DNA of 49,313 bases from a virus. Position numbers and translations under genes: made by a program. Of the stretch, positions 19,201 through 25,161 are shown in pieces; within the stretch, counting starts at the first letter, position 1, and each line of letters opens with the position of its first letter. Location of the stretch: the IMG/VR virus record IMGVR_UViG_3300031775_000003, positions 1 through 49,313 of that record; one strand, given 5' to 3'. Below the pieces are notes generated by a model that was not told where the DNA came from, did not search any database, and saw only the letters and a program-made list of their open reading frames with translations.

Positions 19201-20578
19201 CCTTGTAGGCCTCCATTTTATTATTAAGAAAAAGATTACAGCTAAACCTTCTCTCTTGTACGTACTTTTCGTTTTCAGGGTCGCCAGGTTTGTAGGAAGT
19301 GTTGCCCCTCGAAGTGGGAACGGGCTCATCACAGTATTTGGCTATCTTGAACAATTGCCACTTGTCTATATTTTCTTCCTTGACGTATTCCCCTAGCCCA
19401 TATCTTTCATTTGTTGCTATATCATAGAATATCCATGCGGGATTATCCGTCCATTCCAATTCGTCCTTAAACGTTCCGTCCCACGTTCCTGGGTGCCTTG
19501 ATTGTGAAGCATCATCATTCTCTACATAAATACTAGGTACTTTTACTTTTTTAAGTTTTAGGTGAAAAGTTCTTTCCGGGGCTCGAGGGAGATAGTTCGC
19601 TCTAATCACGGAGCCAACTTGAGCACTCCCCGGGTAACTCATGTTGCTTTTGATTATTTCCGTTACGCTTTCAAGTTTAACCGAATGAACTCTACTGAAA
19701 TTTTCCGGAAGAGACGTTAAGTTGCGAACTGATATCCGCCTGTTGGTTCTTCTTTTTCCGTCTTCATCCCTACCATCAACTAATTTGAATAAAATATCTT
19801 CCTGGTATGGAGATGTTGCGATTCCATTAATTGTGAGGTCTGTAGTACAGGTCCCAGCAACCGGATCAAGCAGTTTCCCATCTACCTGATTTTCCCAATC
19901 CCCTAGATTAGTGTCATCAACCATTGTATGGTGAAGAACTCCGGTATAATCCCCCTCAATGCGGAGCTTTAAACTATTCGGTATGATTTCCCCGTCATCG
20001 CTATTTAGATCAATGGCATTAAGCCTGCCTATATTAAAGGTTAAAGCCACCCAGTCTACGTCGCTGTCCTGGATGGTATGATGCCCATCGAAACTAGCCG
20101 TGGGCTCTCCGCCAAATGAGGATGCGGAGGGGAGTACTACTCCTTTCGATTTTGTTTGAGAAACATAGGAAAAGTCCTCCATCCATTGGAATGCTCCGGT
20201 TTGGCCGGTGTATATTGCATCTTGCCCTGTCGCTCCGTGCATCAAGACCGTAGAAACATCCCGATAATTTATTGTATCATTTTCATTTATTATCGGAGTA
20301 TTATCAAGGTATATGCCTTTTAGAATACCAGAACCACTCACCAAATTCCCGGCAGGATCACAAAAACCTTCAATGGGGCCTTCGGATATAAGGTCAAGAG
20401 CCTTGAAGTAACTTATTGACTCAAGCTCCTCCCACTCATTTATCTTTTTATCGTTTGTTGTATCTTGTTTTTTTACAAGAGGTTCAAATCCGGAAATATC
20501 CCTAAACCCAAGCTTAGGGCGGGCCTTAGGCTGACTAGGGGCATCAAAAGTAATATATGTACGATGTTCGTCTGACAT
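10253..20578 (-). CDS. J: Giant lambda J-like tail tip / host-specificity protein (3,441 aa)
   Basis: The N-terminal ~850 residues carry J-family hallmarks. These are 'ALDLISEGPIEGF' and 'SGSGILKGIYLDNTPI' near 60-100, 'FNIGRLNAIDLNSDDGEI' near 180, and the tip domain phrase NPAWIFYDIATNERYGLGEYV near 380 followed by IDKWQLFKIAKYCDEPVP. From ~1078 there are six tandem units of about 205-225 residues, each with a PPxxxxxF opening, a W-containing strand and an LYTG/IYSG motif; these look like paired fibronectin-III-type domains. Residues ~2460-3300 are beta repeats of the type DGSAxFKxIxVxGGxIxG, with FHVDxxGxxxIG and ATSATIxG. A C-terminal knob (~3300-3441) follows. Lambda J is 1,132 aa, so this is about three times larger. 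It sits 5 bases after the I-like gene and ends the M-L-K-I-J series. The expected role is the central tip fibre and receptor binding. Confidence 0.9.
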   Translation of the reverse strand: MSDEHRTYITFDAPSQPKARPKLGFRDISGFEPLVKKQDTTNDKKINEWEELESISYFKALDLISEGPIEGFCDPAGNLVSGSGILKGIYLDNTPIINENDTINYRDVSTVLMHGATGQDAIYTGQTGAFQWMEDFSYVSQTKSKGVVLPSASSFGGEPTASFDGHHTIQDSDVDWVALTFNIGRLNAIDLNSDDGEIIPNSLKLRIEGDYTGVLHHTMVDDTNLGDWENQVDGKLLDPVAGTCTTDLTINGIATSPYQEDILFKLVDGRDEDGKRRTNRRISVRNLTSLPENFSRVHSVKLESVTEIIKSNMSYPGSAQVGSVIRANYLPRAPERTFHLKLKKVKVPSIYVENDDASQSRHPGTWDGTFKDELEWTDNPAWIFYDIATNERYGLGEYVKEENIDKWQLFKIAKYCDEPVPTSRGNTSYKPGDPENEKYVQERRFSCNLFLNNKMEAYKALSEIASVFKGMAFYNGSEVYVSQDSLSEPVLNFTNSNVLEGNFTYHGSSKNTRFTAVKVAYKDKDDNFLPKYEYIEDPEGIIRHGLIEKESAALGCTSRDQALRLGRWILLTSNNEQEVVRFSTDKQGGYLRPGDVIGISDDNRTNFKSGGRVAKVVGDNATSVDENHILLDQTLDIDEANFKYLKISFIIPNSGKLSEDDEEGVGAEKQFKTFIHRKGHHIGVIDDGYRSALIPLNSQTSDNSHAGVDLHNYFENTNEGTKIKTTMFLDMLQESPNKNDEFMQGGELHPGTLNDYFLESGVFQANAGFVQHQDRANNNQQKITEGAVYIVEASGDARQQTKEFRVLAVAEEDDATFTIAALEYNRDKFKDVDSLSTIYKSSTQLISVTPSHGDTQPNDRQGVPPPTPESEIFTPTIIGGIPDNNVSLSINRTGDLDQNDGTFNPKIELYFFNDYGNEGQNVTHFDYKIQEISNVYYEKLKDAGSVEQATGLYHSLKDGSYVKSDKCGDFGEISFLTGSKGSEFYDPTIPNFRSDFTDKVISEVGVGIEKIEFSGIEKCAESNSTPSLHLYSGVKTEVGALKEETWHEIRWKASRKHTISDASSEEKVAFFRSSADITPPGEPKGFEGQLFFNNLYEFNWKNDSAADLDLVRLYTGINGPALGDTPIHELQAESSADQWHTFNIANYPDLADSLNQDFYLTSVDVAGNESLENVDPDKRWAKTNVSRIGTDPGQLPEIVLTTQYDNADRQSYINIDIDPGDLNDVEDDPNFEKYTITIYESGTENILNTYDITEEIVSSPEVTYNARGGKAYEAKFGLVTKGGDYVFKEFDGKTRVGIIAASDSLDPDKVENFTSELRFGDTVVLEWNYSLNSNDISHGVLYSGNSSFGDPLPVDWEEVRTVDYPTAYVTQFLTPEEVEYIEGLPNETLRYAIDLYDFDGNTSGPIESANPIIFSDYPTSSDGFTTNPIQLVADKWFLKAHADSIAQSVVDSSEFLGFQAWVYDKTNGGFMGIVDLDSSHEGEYPAIPGKQLEFLLIVKRKSGDIRWLTKTDSAVFVDTEPPTTLGDFTGEIWFNELYRFKWNKPPEGDIEKIQLYTGASHGNGVDPIPENLFIERFEPTSQEILFGTEEYKDLAVSESFYATAVDFSNNTGDISSKVSVSRLGLDSSPFGDLKLRVGTFLRGNESFITGNIEPFPSAIELDDNFKEYRIRLFDDSLSPLDTVYITEANDLTTPDIEFKVTPGKSYTVELCVHTEGGKYLCDSDLKEDIISAKDDTPPGSIGNFGGSLIDNKWYQFNWDEPTDTDIEKIQLYTGVSVANAKVFYEKPEPTSQEIVFHKNNPIANDLTTDSKFYIAAVDFSNNVGTPGPAAGIQVGSLQGLGATDFQVGSEYNTAEFRPYITGNIIDNSALENDDRFLQFRIKIIDKDNNKLLDTKLFKDGSAAPDLSYPAIAGKEYELILDGQTRDFGYIGGINKTITALGDLNPPAQITNFSVTKPFDDLVFSWNPPAEPDCEQVVIYSGDSNPPTKEYKTVNKYAFFDAPIQEFVEAGQAIHFGAKAIDLSDNESPMSNIKSFDLKANTNADVEFSNESIVELEDPTNGIRKYYRTGDMDHSSKDSDFFETFILKIGPKDKYSVQWDEVEAPLGNFKYEVIPGVDYYYQGWSQAKDKTKLSKLTYPIKEFSVSADDAGPNQVDSVNLSVYGDGVFVSWKDNSARPIDFSHYNLYTGVGTSFTGPLDNLHSSTIHTSEYIYLKSSDLNNDKFAVEIEAKDISNNDEGRKFKEVTLQNHYAAVSNLTVTSGILLDDGDGTYNSFASFIGTIPDKDDAESMVTELWRPNTAGNLAGSQVTEVDQTLNKSPGIFNNLVVGEHYSIRAKVKYKNGTTSNTWKSSAPSSFIAPGYVQSLDGTNLTNNFTAISGPKQVHLSWDYDYTSRPKDLKYVNIKRTGGTSITYQIAPGTFFIDSDIEPGTVYEYELELEDRSGNKSTNNKTTTVTGGQISNDYLHSLAANKITAGKIGAGEIEISDDGAIKSSNVVNEGQGAGFFLSGTHFRVGDPSTGGDGLFFTEDDDGDGTPDILEIRGNFTAGEVEIGQSSETSLKINQDGEIYIGDINPIRIVDGTSTNIASGFFPHDLNAEYSSDQYKVKIQDHFGSNPQLNYLSDHKFLNIQYREEGGRKYRDSIPISGHLVKDEVILSKAINVNVNDNNIPLNLHSYEIIGVKFLVTNSGTLYARDAVVAGTVTANSFEADEKMSLGTNDGNAAGTLIQSYGYTDSSSAHYDDGWRIVGDGTAIFKNINVKGGTIDGIDYIQIGPDKNFWVDDKGELGIGTSPLFADRKFHVSKEGYITALGGALISGSVKLGDAIIGENTLFTINDAGIKAISPTDGTKFWNIKADGSAEFKDIDIQGGNFSAGTIDIGSENEGFHVDSNGSFYIGDGTTTKLFEVDKDGNLKGKNSEFEGAKITSLNADSNISVGADILITKASIRHGDDWILNGDGSATFGKINVTGGAITGVALDIGDPGFHVDVNGNVHIGTKTDANDFTTAPFSVDTDGNLIATSATIEGTIGGDGFRAGQANEHVYISSVGIYGPSLGNQQFLIKPDGEAMFKNIDVQGGSINGGTLNIGQFRVAANGSFHLGDAGAFSDDLTRFSVSNAGALKATSATITGELGVGHGIRIKKTNSNWIDILPGVISSKDNKFKLEGDGKAKFTNLTVDGPAGSSSLSVGNTSWFNVSNDGAMSIGTSKTVGVDPAGGSLGSHTDNNFHVTTAGALTAASATIDGTLHAKNGSLLGQNASKGWAVTNSTIQGITPAVATLNGNGGFKLQSISGDAGGLTTNSITSSDGTAFSLALDGTTSSIPNFSTSSTSAGNIAKQVSTQFCGEILYPVDGQEYTLISNNRIEYKITEVDLAFSGPPGSVDPTVSIDFIGDGITWVDTSTIIEGTPATHKILGTINNSNHMRIKTDDAKGKTSIQFNIKLQRN
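10800..13200. repeat. C-terminal beta-repeat region of the J-like protein
   Basis: The encoded protein repeats a pattern in which W-x-I-x-x-DGxAxFKNIxVxGGxIxGxxLxIG is followed by F-x-V-x-x-xGxxxIG and then FxVxxxGxLxATSATIxG. Copies are visible around 11200-11450, 11550-11750, 11850-12050 and 12150-12400. The repeat suggests a triple-stranded beta-helical or beta-prism stalk. Boundaries are approximate. Confidence 0.65.
14130..17347. repeat. Six tandem ~205-225 aa units in the J-like protein
   Basis: Units open near plus-strand 17347, 16672, 16020, 15375, 14750 and 14135 (residues ~1078, 1302, 1519, 1734, 1943 and 2148). Openings include TPPGEPKGF, SLDPDKVENF, EPPTTLGDF, TPPGSIGNF, NPPAQITNF and AGPNQVDSV. 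Most contain a W-rich strand and then LYTG or IYSG about 30 residues on. Neighbouring units share longer stretches (for example EPTSQEI and YxxAVDFSNN), consistent with internal duplication. Confidence 0.8.
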
Positions 20579-20583
20579 TGTAC

Positions 20584-21324
20584 TTACGTAAGTTTAGTAT
20601 AATTAATGGAATCTTCTCCCGAATTTATTCTTTCTTCCATTTGATCATCAAATTTAACGTTCCTGACATTCAAGATGGATGAACTAATAACCGACGAGCC
20701 AACCCTAAGCCTTCCATATCCAACAGGAACGACAGATCCTTGAACCATATGATTGGCGGGTCTTTGATATATAAATGAACTGGTGGATTTTAATGTTGAC
20801 GTATTGTCCTCTTCATCCGGGCCGTCAGGTTCTCCAATTACTGCTTCTATAATCCCCTGAATAACCAAAGCCGTTCCCACTTCATAAGAAATAGCAGATA
20901 AACCTTCGGCAATCATAACCGGATTATACCAAGAGTCTCCTCCCCAGCCCATATCATCCATCCATCCTGCCGCTTGACCCAGGAGCCAGCCCGCCGCTAT
21001 ACCATACATTCCATATTGAAAGGAATCGTTTTTCCACAACTTTTGAAATACGTTATTCTCCCCCATCCCCTCCATGGCTGGAGCAATATGTATTTCGGAA
21101 TCCTTAGCTAACTCTATCGACAACTCATCATGGTGCCCGACCCCATGTTCATCTACAATAATATTATACTCAACGCCTTCCCGCTCTCTCTGGAAAAGAT
21201 ATTTATAGAATACGCCGGTGTTTGCTTCTATGGCTCGCAGAGCTTCCTTGGGGCTTTTAATACTAAAGTCCCATTCCTCCCCGAATTCCCTTCCGAGGCT
21301 ACCATATAAAAATACCTTTGCCAT
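20584..21324 (-). CDS. I: Lambda I-like tail assembly protein (246 aa)
   Basis: Residues 1-85 form a beta-grasp-like domain (MAKVFLYGSLGREFG, then ALRAIEANTG, ending IHIAPAMEG). Two hydrophobic Gly/Ala segments follow at ~104-121 and ~149-164. The C-terminus carries the family signature QGSVVPVGYGRLRVGSSVIS at 195-214, matching the QG-x-PVPLVYGR-x-x-VGS pattern of lambda I proteins. The start is supported by AAGGAG 3 nt before the ATG. I-family proteins act in assembly of the tail tip between K and J, and this gene has exactly those neighbours. It differs from the usual layout only in lying after a K that lacks its second domain. Confidence 0.88.
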   Translation of the reverse strand: MAKVFLYGSLGREFGEEWDFSIKSPKEALRAIEANTGVFYKYLFQREREGVEYNIIVDEHGVGHHDELSIELAKDSEIHIAPAMEGMGENNVFQKLWKNDSFQYGMYGIAAGWLLGQAAGWMDDMGWGGDSWYNPVMIAEGLSAISYEVGTALVIQGIIEAVIGEPDGPDEEDNTSTLKSTSSFIYQRPANHMVQGSVVPVGYGRLRVGSSVISSSILNVRNVKFDDQMEERINSGEDSINYTKLT

Positions 21325-21345
21325 CTCCTTAAACCTACAATATAA

Positions 21346-21717
21346 TTACACTTTGTATTCCCCTTTGATTTTTTTAAGAAAATTTAAGAATTTCCTAGAC
21401 TTCGGAGCTGTTTTCGGAATATACACACCATGCTTATTGTCTATCAAGCTAAAAACAAAAAAAGGCAGACCCCATTCCTCTGAAAAGGTAAGGTCTTTTT
21501 TCGAAAATTCCGAATCACAATCCACATGAGAATGGAAAATACCCATCAAACCTTTCGCTTTTATCACCTCTCTAGGTTTTATACTAAAAAGATGCTTCTT
21601 ATCCTCCGCCACATTCTGAATTGATTTAATATCTATCTTTCCTTTATTATAAAGAACAAACCCGCAAATTTCCTCATTAGGCTTTTCCTTTGCTATTGAT
21701 TCTATTCTCTTTTTCAT
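21346..21717 (-). CDS. K: Lambda K-like JAMM metalloprotease (123 aa), no NlpC/P60 domain
   Basis: The protein is a stand-alone JAB1/MPN (JAMM) zinc peptidase domain. The metal-binding signature is complete: Glu15/16 in NEEICGF, H62-S-H64, then seven residues, S72 and D75 (HSH-x7-S-x2-D). Lambda K joins this domain to a C-terminal NlpC/P60 cell-wall peptidase; the gene here ends after the JAMM fold, so that part is absent or encoded elsewhere. The ATG at 21717 overlaps the L stop as TGATG; a TTG one codon earlier is possible. The stop region contains the AAAGTGTAAT word found before other genes. The expected role is proteolytic tail-tip maturation. Confidence 0.88.
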   Translation of the reverse strand: MKKRIESIAKEKPNEEICGFVLYNKGKIDIKSIQNVAEDKKHLFSIKPREVIKAKGLMGIFHSHVDCDSEFSKKDLTFSEEWGLPFFVFSLIDNKHGVYIPKTAPKSRKFLNFLKKIKGEYKV

Positions 21718-22649
21718 CAATATATTCTACTGCCCGGGAAACCTCCGAATGGTAAAGGCTCCTCCGCATCGCCCTCGAATCTCATCTTGCAAGCCCTAAG
21801 GCATTTAGAGCATTGATCCGCCATCCAGAAATCAGTACTTACGGAAGGCTTGTTGGAAATGTCAGCAGTATTACTATTAATACATACGTAGACTACCTTT
21901 CTCGGATGGAGTTCCTTTTCTATGATTAAATGAACATAGTCGTCTTTTGCATAAGCTTCGCCAGGTTCCCACAGCCCTTTATCTGTGGATGGACCATTTA
22001 TTTGAAGGTCATTAGCATCCGCAACAGGAGGACCATCATAACCACAAACAGGCCCTCTGTATTTCCAAAAGCAATAATTATTGATTACTTTTCTTCGGGG
22101 GATTGAAACGTTCTCCAAATCGACGGGAGAAGTTAATTCGTATTCAACAAAAAATCTATTTTCATTTATCTTTCTGCCGATAATCCATTCTTCATTATCA
22201 ATCAATGCATTAGGATCAGGATCAATTCCCTTCTCAACCCACTCCTGCTTCAATGCGGCATCATCATTATATCCAAGAAAATTTTCTGCATCTAGAAACC
22301 TGAGGAAGGTTTTCATTCTTTTTACCTTCGCCCCTATTAAGTCATTTTTATCCTGAGCGTAAGTAGAAACAAACCCATCAATATTTATGATCTTCAGGGA
22401 AGGTCTCGTGACGCTCCCATCCGCCTTAGAGCCAAATCCGGAAGATTCATATGGAATGTAATAATATTCCTGACCTCCGAAAGTTACCGGTGTTCTTAAT
22501 TCATTTATTCCTCCGTGGAACCTTATTTTCCTGGCGGAGTCCTCATTTTCAATACTATGGATCGTATATAGCTCTATAGGTTCCACTGCCACCGCCCCAA
22601 ATAATTCGGAGGTGATCTTTTGCGACTTTATGGCTGATTTGTTTGGCAT
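21717..22649 (-). CDS. L: Lambda L-like Fe-S tail tip protein with CBM5/12-like insert (310 aa)
   Basis: The N-terminal domain (ELFGAVAVEPIELYTI, then GGQEYYYIPYESSGFG) and the C-terminal signature fit the L family, whose members bind an iron-sulfur cluster through C-terminal cysteines. Cysteines are at 193 (NYCFWKYRGP), 202 (VCGYDGPP), 280, 283 and 287 (DQCSKCLRACKMRF), followed by the conserved ending LPFGGFPG. Between the two cysteine groups (residues ~227-275) lies a segment reading LWEPGEAYAKDDYV...KVVYVCINSN...KPS...FW. That is the W-x-x-G-x-x-Y-x-x-x-D-x-V ... Y-x-C ... P ... W pattern of carbohydrate-binding modules of family 5/12. The start is an ATG just after the M stop. It acts in the tail tip next to M and K. 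Confidence 0.88.
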   Translation of the reverse strand: MPNKSAIKSQKITSELFGAVAVEPIELYTIHSIENEDSARKIRFHGGINELRTPVTFGGQEYYYIPYESSGFGSKADGSVTRPSLKIINIDGFVSTYAQDKNDLIGAKVKRMKTFLRFLDAENFLGYNDDAALKQEWVEKGIDPDPNALIDNEEWIIGRKINENRFFVEYELTSPVDLENVSIPRRKVINNYCFWKYRGPVCGYDGPPVADANDLQINGPSTDKGLWEPGEAYAKDDYVHLIIEKELHPRKVVYVCINSNTADISNKPSVSTDFWMADQCSKCLRACKMRFEGDAEEPLPFGGFPGSRIY

Positions 22650-22650
22650 T

Positions 22651-23574
22651 TTAGAAAGAGATTGTTTCTGCTATCCTACATCTTACGGAGAATACATTAT
22701 TATAAGTATAACTCTGTGAAATTTCATTACAAATAAACTTTTTGCGACTAGATTCTTTCCCATCCGGGCTAAAATAAAACCAAGTTCCGGCCTTCGACAT
22801 CATAAACGCAAGAATTAAAGTCATCTTTTCCAGATCTATGGGATCAAAAAGAAGATCGTATGTCAGGGTCTTGTCATTTATTCTTTCTTTACCAGCAAAC
22901 GGCCTAGACTTAGTTGATCCAAATTTCTTGACCCTAAACAAAGACGTCTCGTTCAAGCTCTGATCAGGAATATGCTCAAACGTATCCTTTTTGATTTCCG
23001 CCTTTATTTTATCGTAAAAATTCGTAGGCATTGAGGGTATGGCAAAAATATAGTCTTTAGAAAATAATGATATGTTTTTATTTCCAAAAACTAAATCTAC
23101 ATTTTGATACTCTCCCCTGCTATAATTCCTTTCTATTCCCTCGCATTGAAATTCTTGTTGAAAATATGGAGGCACCGAATAAAGGGCTTTGTATTTTTCA
23201 TTTGGCTCCAAGTCGTCGTACTTTACGGTTTGAAATGGAAACGGAGAACCAATATGTTTCTCTACGTGTTCTATTATCTGTTCTATCTCCGACGCTTCTC
23301 TCTCATAGAAGGGAAGGTTCATCTGCATGTTGACATTATTCAACCCTTGGGATGAAAGAGAGGAGTACCCATCTCCAAATTGAATAAAATTATTATTAAA
23401 ATTAAGAGACGTCGTGGCCCCGTAAGAAGGAATAAAGTTAAATGGATCCTCATATTCGAAACTATTAATTGTAGTTCCCGTCAGAACATCCTTTTTGAAT
23501 TGTTCGTGAGATGCGGGAGAAGCCAGGTAGCCCCTCTCTATTCCCCAGAAACCGGTAATAGGGTCAGCCTTCAT
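22651..23574 (-). CDS. M: Tandem lambda M-like minor tail protein (307 aa)
   Basis: Residues ~55-165 match the M family (about 109 aa in lambda): IQFGDGYSSLSSQGLNNVNM corresponds to the RFGDGYSQRAPAGLNANL signature, followed by an alternating strand, a helix with the EREASEIEQIIEHVEKHIG pattern, and an FPFQTVKYD strand. Residues ~205-307 look like a second diverged copy (VKKFGSTKSRPFAG, then DLEKMTLILAFMMSKAGTWFYFSPDG and a strand FSVRCRIAETISF). The protein is thus two M domains in one chain, where two or three separate copies would be needed otherwise. The start overlaps the upstream stop as ATGA. It is the distal tail protein of the tip, between tape measure and L. Confidence 0.85.
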   Translation of the reverse strand: MKADPITGFWGIERGYLASPASHEQFKKDVLTGTTINSFEYEDPFNFIPSYGATTSLNFNNNFIQFGDGYSSLSSQGLNNVNMQMNLPFYEREASEIEQIIEHVEKHIGSPFPFQTVKYDDLEPNEKYKALYSVPPYFQQEFQCEGIERNYSRGEYQNVDLVFGNKNISLFSKDYIFAIPSMPTNFYDKIKAEIKKDTFEHIPDQSLNETSLFRVKKFGSTKSRPFAGKERINDKTLTYDLLFDPIDLEKMTLILAFMMSKAGTWFYFSPDGKESSRKKFICNEISQSYTYNNVFSVRCRIAETISF

Positions 23575-24335
23575 CTAATGACCTCCTTTATGGATACCTG
23601 CCCGTTGAGAGTTCCTCCTGCAGAAATATCCAACCTTTGGTTTTCAATAGCCCCTGAACAAAATAAAGTTTGACCCCTAGATCTTCCCAGTTCATCAGAA
23701 GCTTTTATGCTAATTTCAGCTATATCTCTTTCTTGATAATTGATGACATCTCCAATATCATCTCCATTTATGTCTAAATACTTCTCAACTGCTCCTAGGT
23801 TTACATGCCGAGGGTAGGAACTGCCTATTACGAAACTAGGTATTCTCTCGCAGGCAACTTCATAAGTTATCTCTACAGGATTATCCATCCCTATGTTTAG
23901 ATAATTCATATTGGTTAATTCTACATTAGCCCCATTTGCTACTGTATAATCATTTTCCGAAAAAGAACTTTCTTGTATATTGTTATTGAATCCTGATAGA
24001 ACAACAAATCTTGCCGACATCTCTACGGGGGCATACGGCTTTATGCCTATGTGATAGTTAGTCAAGTAAGCTCCTGAGAACTCTATTCCACCAAATGATC
24101 CGGAACAAGAATTTTTTCCTGTTAGATTCGCTATTGGGTCATTCTCCCCAGTAACAAAATACTGCATGAAAAACTCAGACCTCTCTGGCCCAATGCCTGT
24201 TGATATACCAACCTTACCGCCGAACTCTATTGGATTCGTCGCAGAAGCCTGCGCCCCGATAGAAGCCCTTTTTGCCAAATAGAAATCCTCGTTAATCTTA
24301 ACGGGGCATTCGGTATATCTTATAAATTTAGACAT
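23571..24335 (-). CDS. Tail-tube-like minor tail protein (254 aa)
   Basis: No named family recognised with certainty. The segment 'RASIGAQASATNPIEFGGKVGISTGIGPERSEFFMQYFVTGENDPIANLTG' and later 'LNGQVSIKEVIR' show the strand order of phage tail tube/ring proteins, and they compare well with the 277-aa neighbour and the 485-aa tube protein. It begins with an 8-nt overlap of the 277-aa gene and ends in an ATGA overlap with M, so the three are probably translated as a unit. I infer a ring at the tube-tip junction made of this fold; a second tube-like subunit is the alternative. Confidence 0.55.
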   Translation of the reverse strand: MSKFIRYTECPVKINEDFYLAKRASIGAQASATNPIEFGGKVGISTGIGPERSEFFMQYFVTGENDPIANLTGKNSCSGSFGGIEFSGAYLTNYHIGIKPYAPVEMSARFVVLSGFNNNIQESSFSENDYTVANGANVELTNMNYLNIGMDNPVEITYEVACERIPSFVIGSSYPRHVNLGAVEKYLDINGDDIGDVINYQERDIAEISIKASDELGRSRGQTLFCSGAIENQRLDISAGGTLNGQVSIKEVIR

Positions 24336-25161
24336 TGTAATTTATTTCAGGAACATTCATCGAGAAAGCTTTGTATTGAAGGCTCGCCGTTACTTGATCG
24401 TTATAGTTTCCTGCTATTGATTCAGAAACAATACTAGCATCCTCTATTTTGTACTCGATATTTTTAGAAGAATCGCACTTGTCTGAAATCTTTATATTAA
24501 TGCCTGTTAAATCTATACCATCTCTAATCGTCGTATAAACGTTCTCTGATTCGTAATCGTCTACTTCTATCGTTAAATTGAGAGATATTTCGTAAGGCAG
24601 CGTGAGGTTTACTTGCTTCGGGAATTTCGAACCTATCCCGTAATGAGCATCCCTGATTACCCTTACTCCATATTGAAAACTAGTAACTCTATTAGTCTCT
24701 CTCCCCTTACATTCTATTTCTATTCCGCTGGAAGATGGAATAAATTTAGTTTCATTTTTGCTTTTTAATTCTCCAACGGAGAAATCCCCTCCCATTTCGC
24801 CGAATACAGATAGGGCAAATTGCTCTTGCGGCAAATCATCAGGAGAGAAAGAAGCCCTATATTCAGTCATGAAACCACTTTGAAACGCTAAGCTTTTTTC
24901 TCCATATTTAAATAATCCACTAAAGCCTTCTTCACCCAGCCATTTAGTTATCCCCGATGGCTGGGACGTCATATCCTTGGAAACCGAAAACTGCCCTATT
25001 GAGGGCGAAGTTTGAAAGGGCATAACCCTTCCCTTGTTCCCTAGAAAAGTCGACTGATCAGATTGTACCGAATAACCCCCATCCAGGCTTTGAACTCCTG
25101 AAATCGCGTAACCATCTAAATAAAAATCTTGATCAAATCCATTTATATTGCCTTGTGCCAT
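24328..25161 (-). CDS. Tail-tube-like minor tail protein (277 aa)
   Basis: This is a beta-rich virion protein whose N-terminus NINGFDQDFYLDGYAISGVQSLDGGYSVQSDQ and C-terminus (a strand with NYNDQVTASLQYKAFSMN) have the tube-protein arrangement, with paralogues at 23571, 40284 and 3821. The ATG overlaps the tape measure stop as TAATG, with GGGG nearby upstream. In lambda nothing lies between H and M; here two tube-like genes occupy that gap. A role in a distal ring or tube cap is inferred from fold and position, not demonstrated. Confidence 0.55.
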   Translation of the reverse strand: MAQGNINGFDQDFYLDGYAISGVQSLDGGYSVQSDQSTFLGNKGRVMPFQTSPSIGQFSVSKDMTSQPSGITKWLGEEGFSGLFKYGEKSLAFQSGFMTEYRASFSPDDLPQEQFALSVFGEMGGDFSVGELKSKNETKFIPSSSGIEIECKGRETNRVTSFQYGVRVIRDAHYGIGSKFPKQVNLTLPYEISLNLTIEVDDYESENVYTTIRDGIDLTGINIKISDKCDSSKNIEYKIEDASIVSESIAGNYNDQVTASLQYKAFSMNVPEINYNV

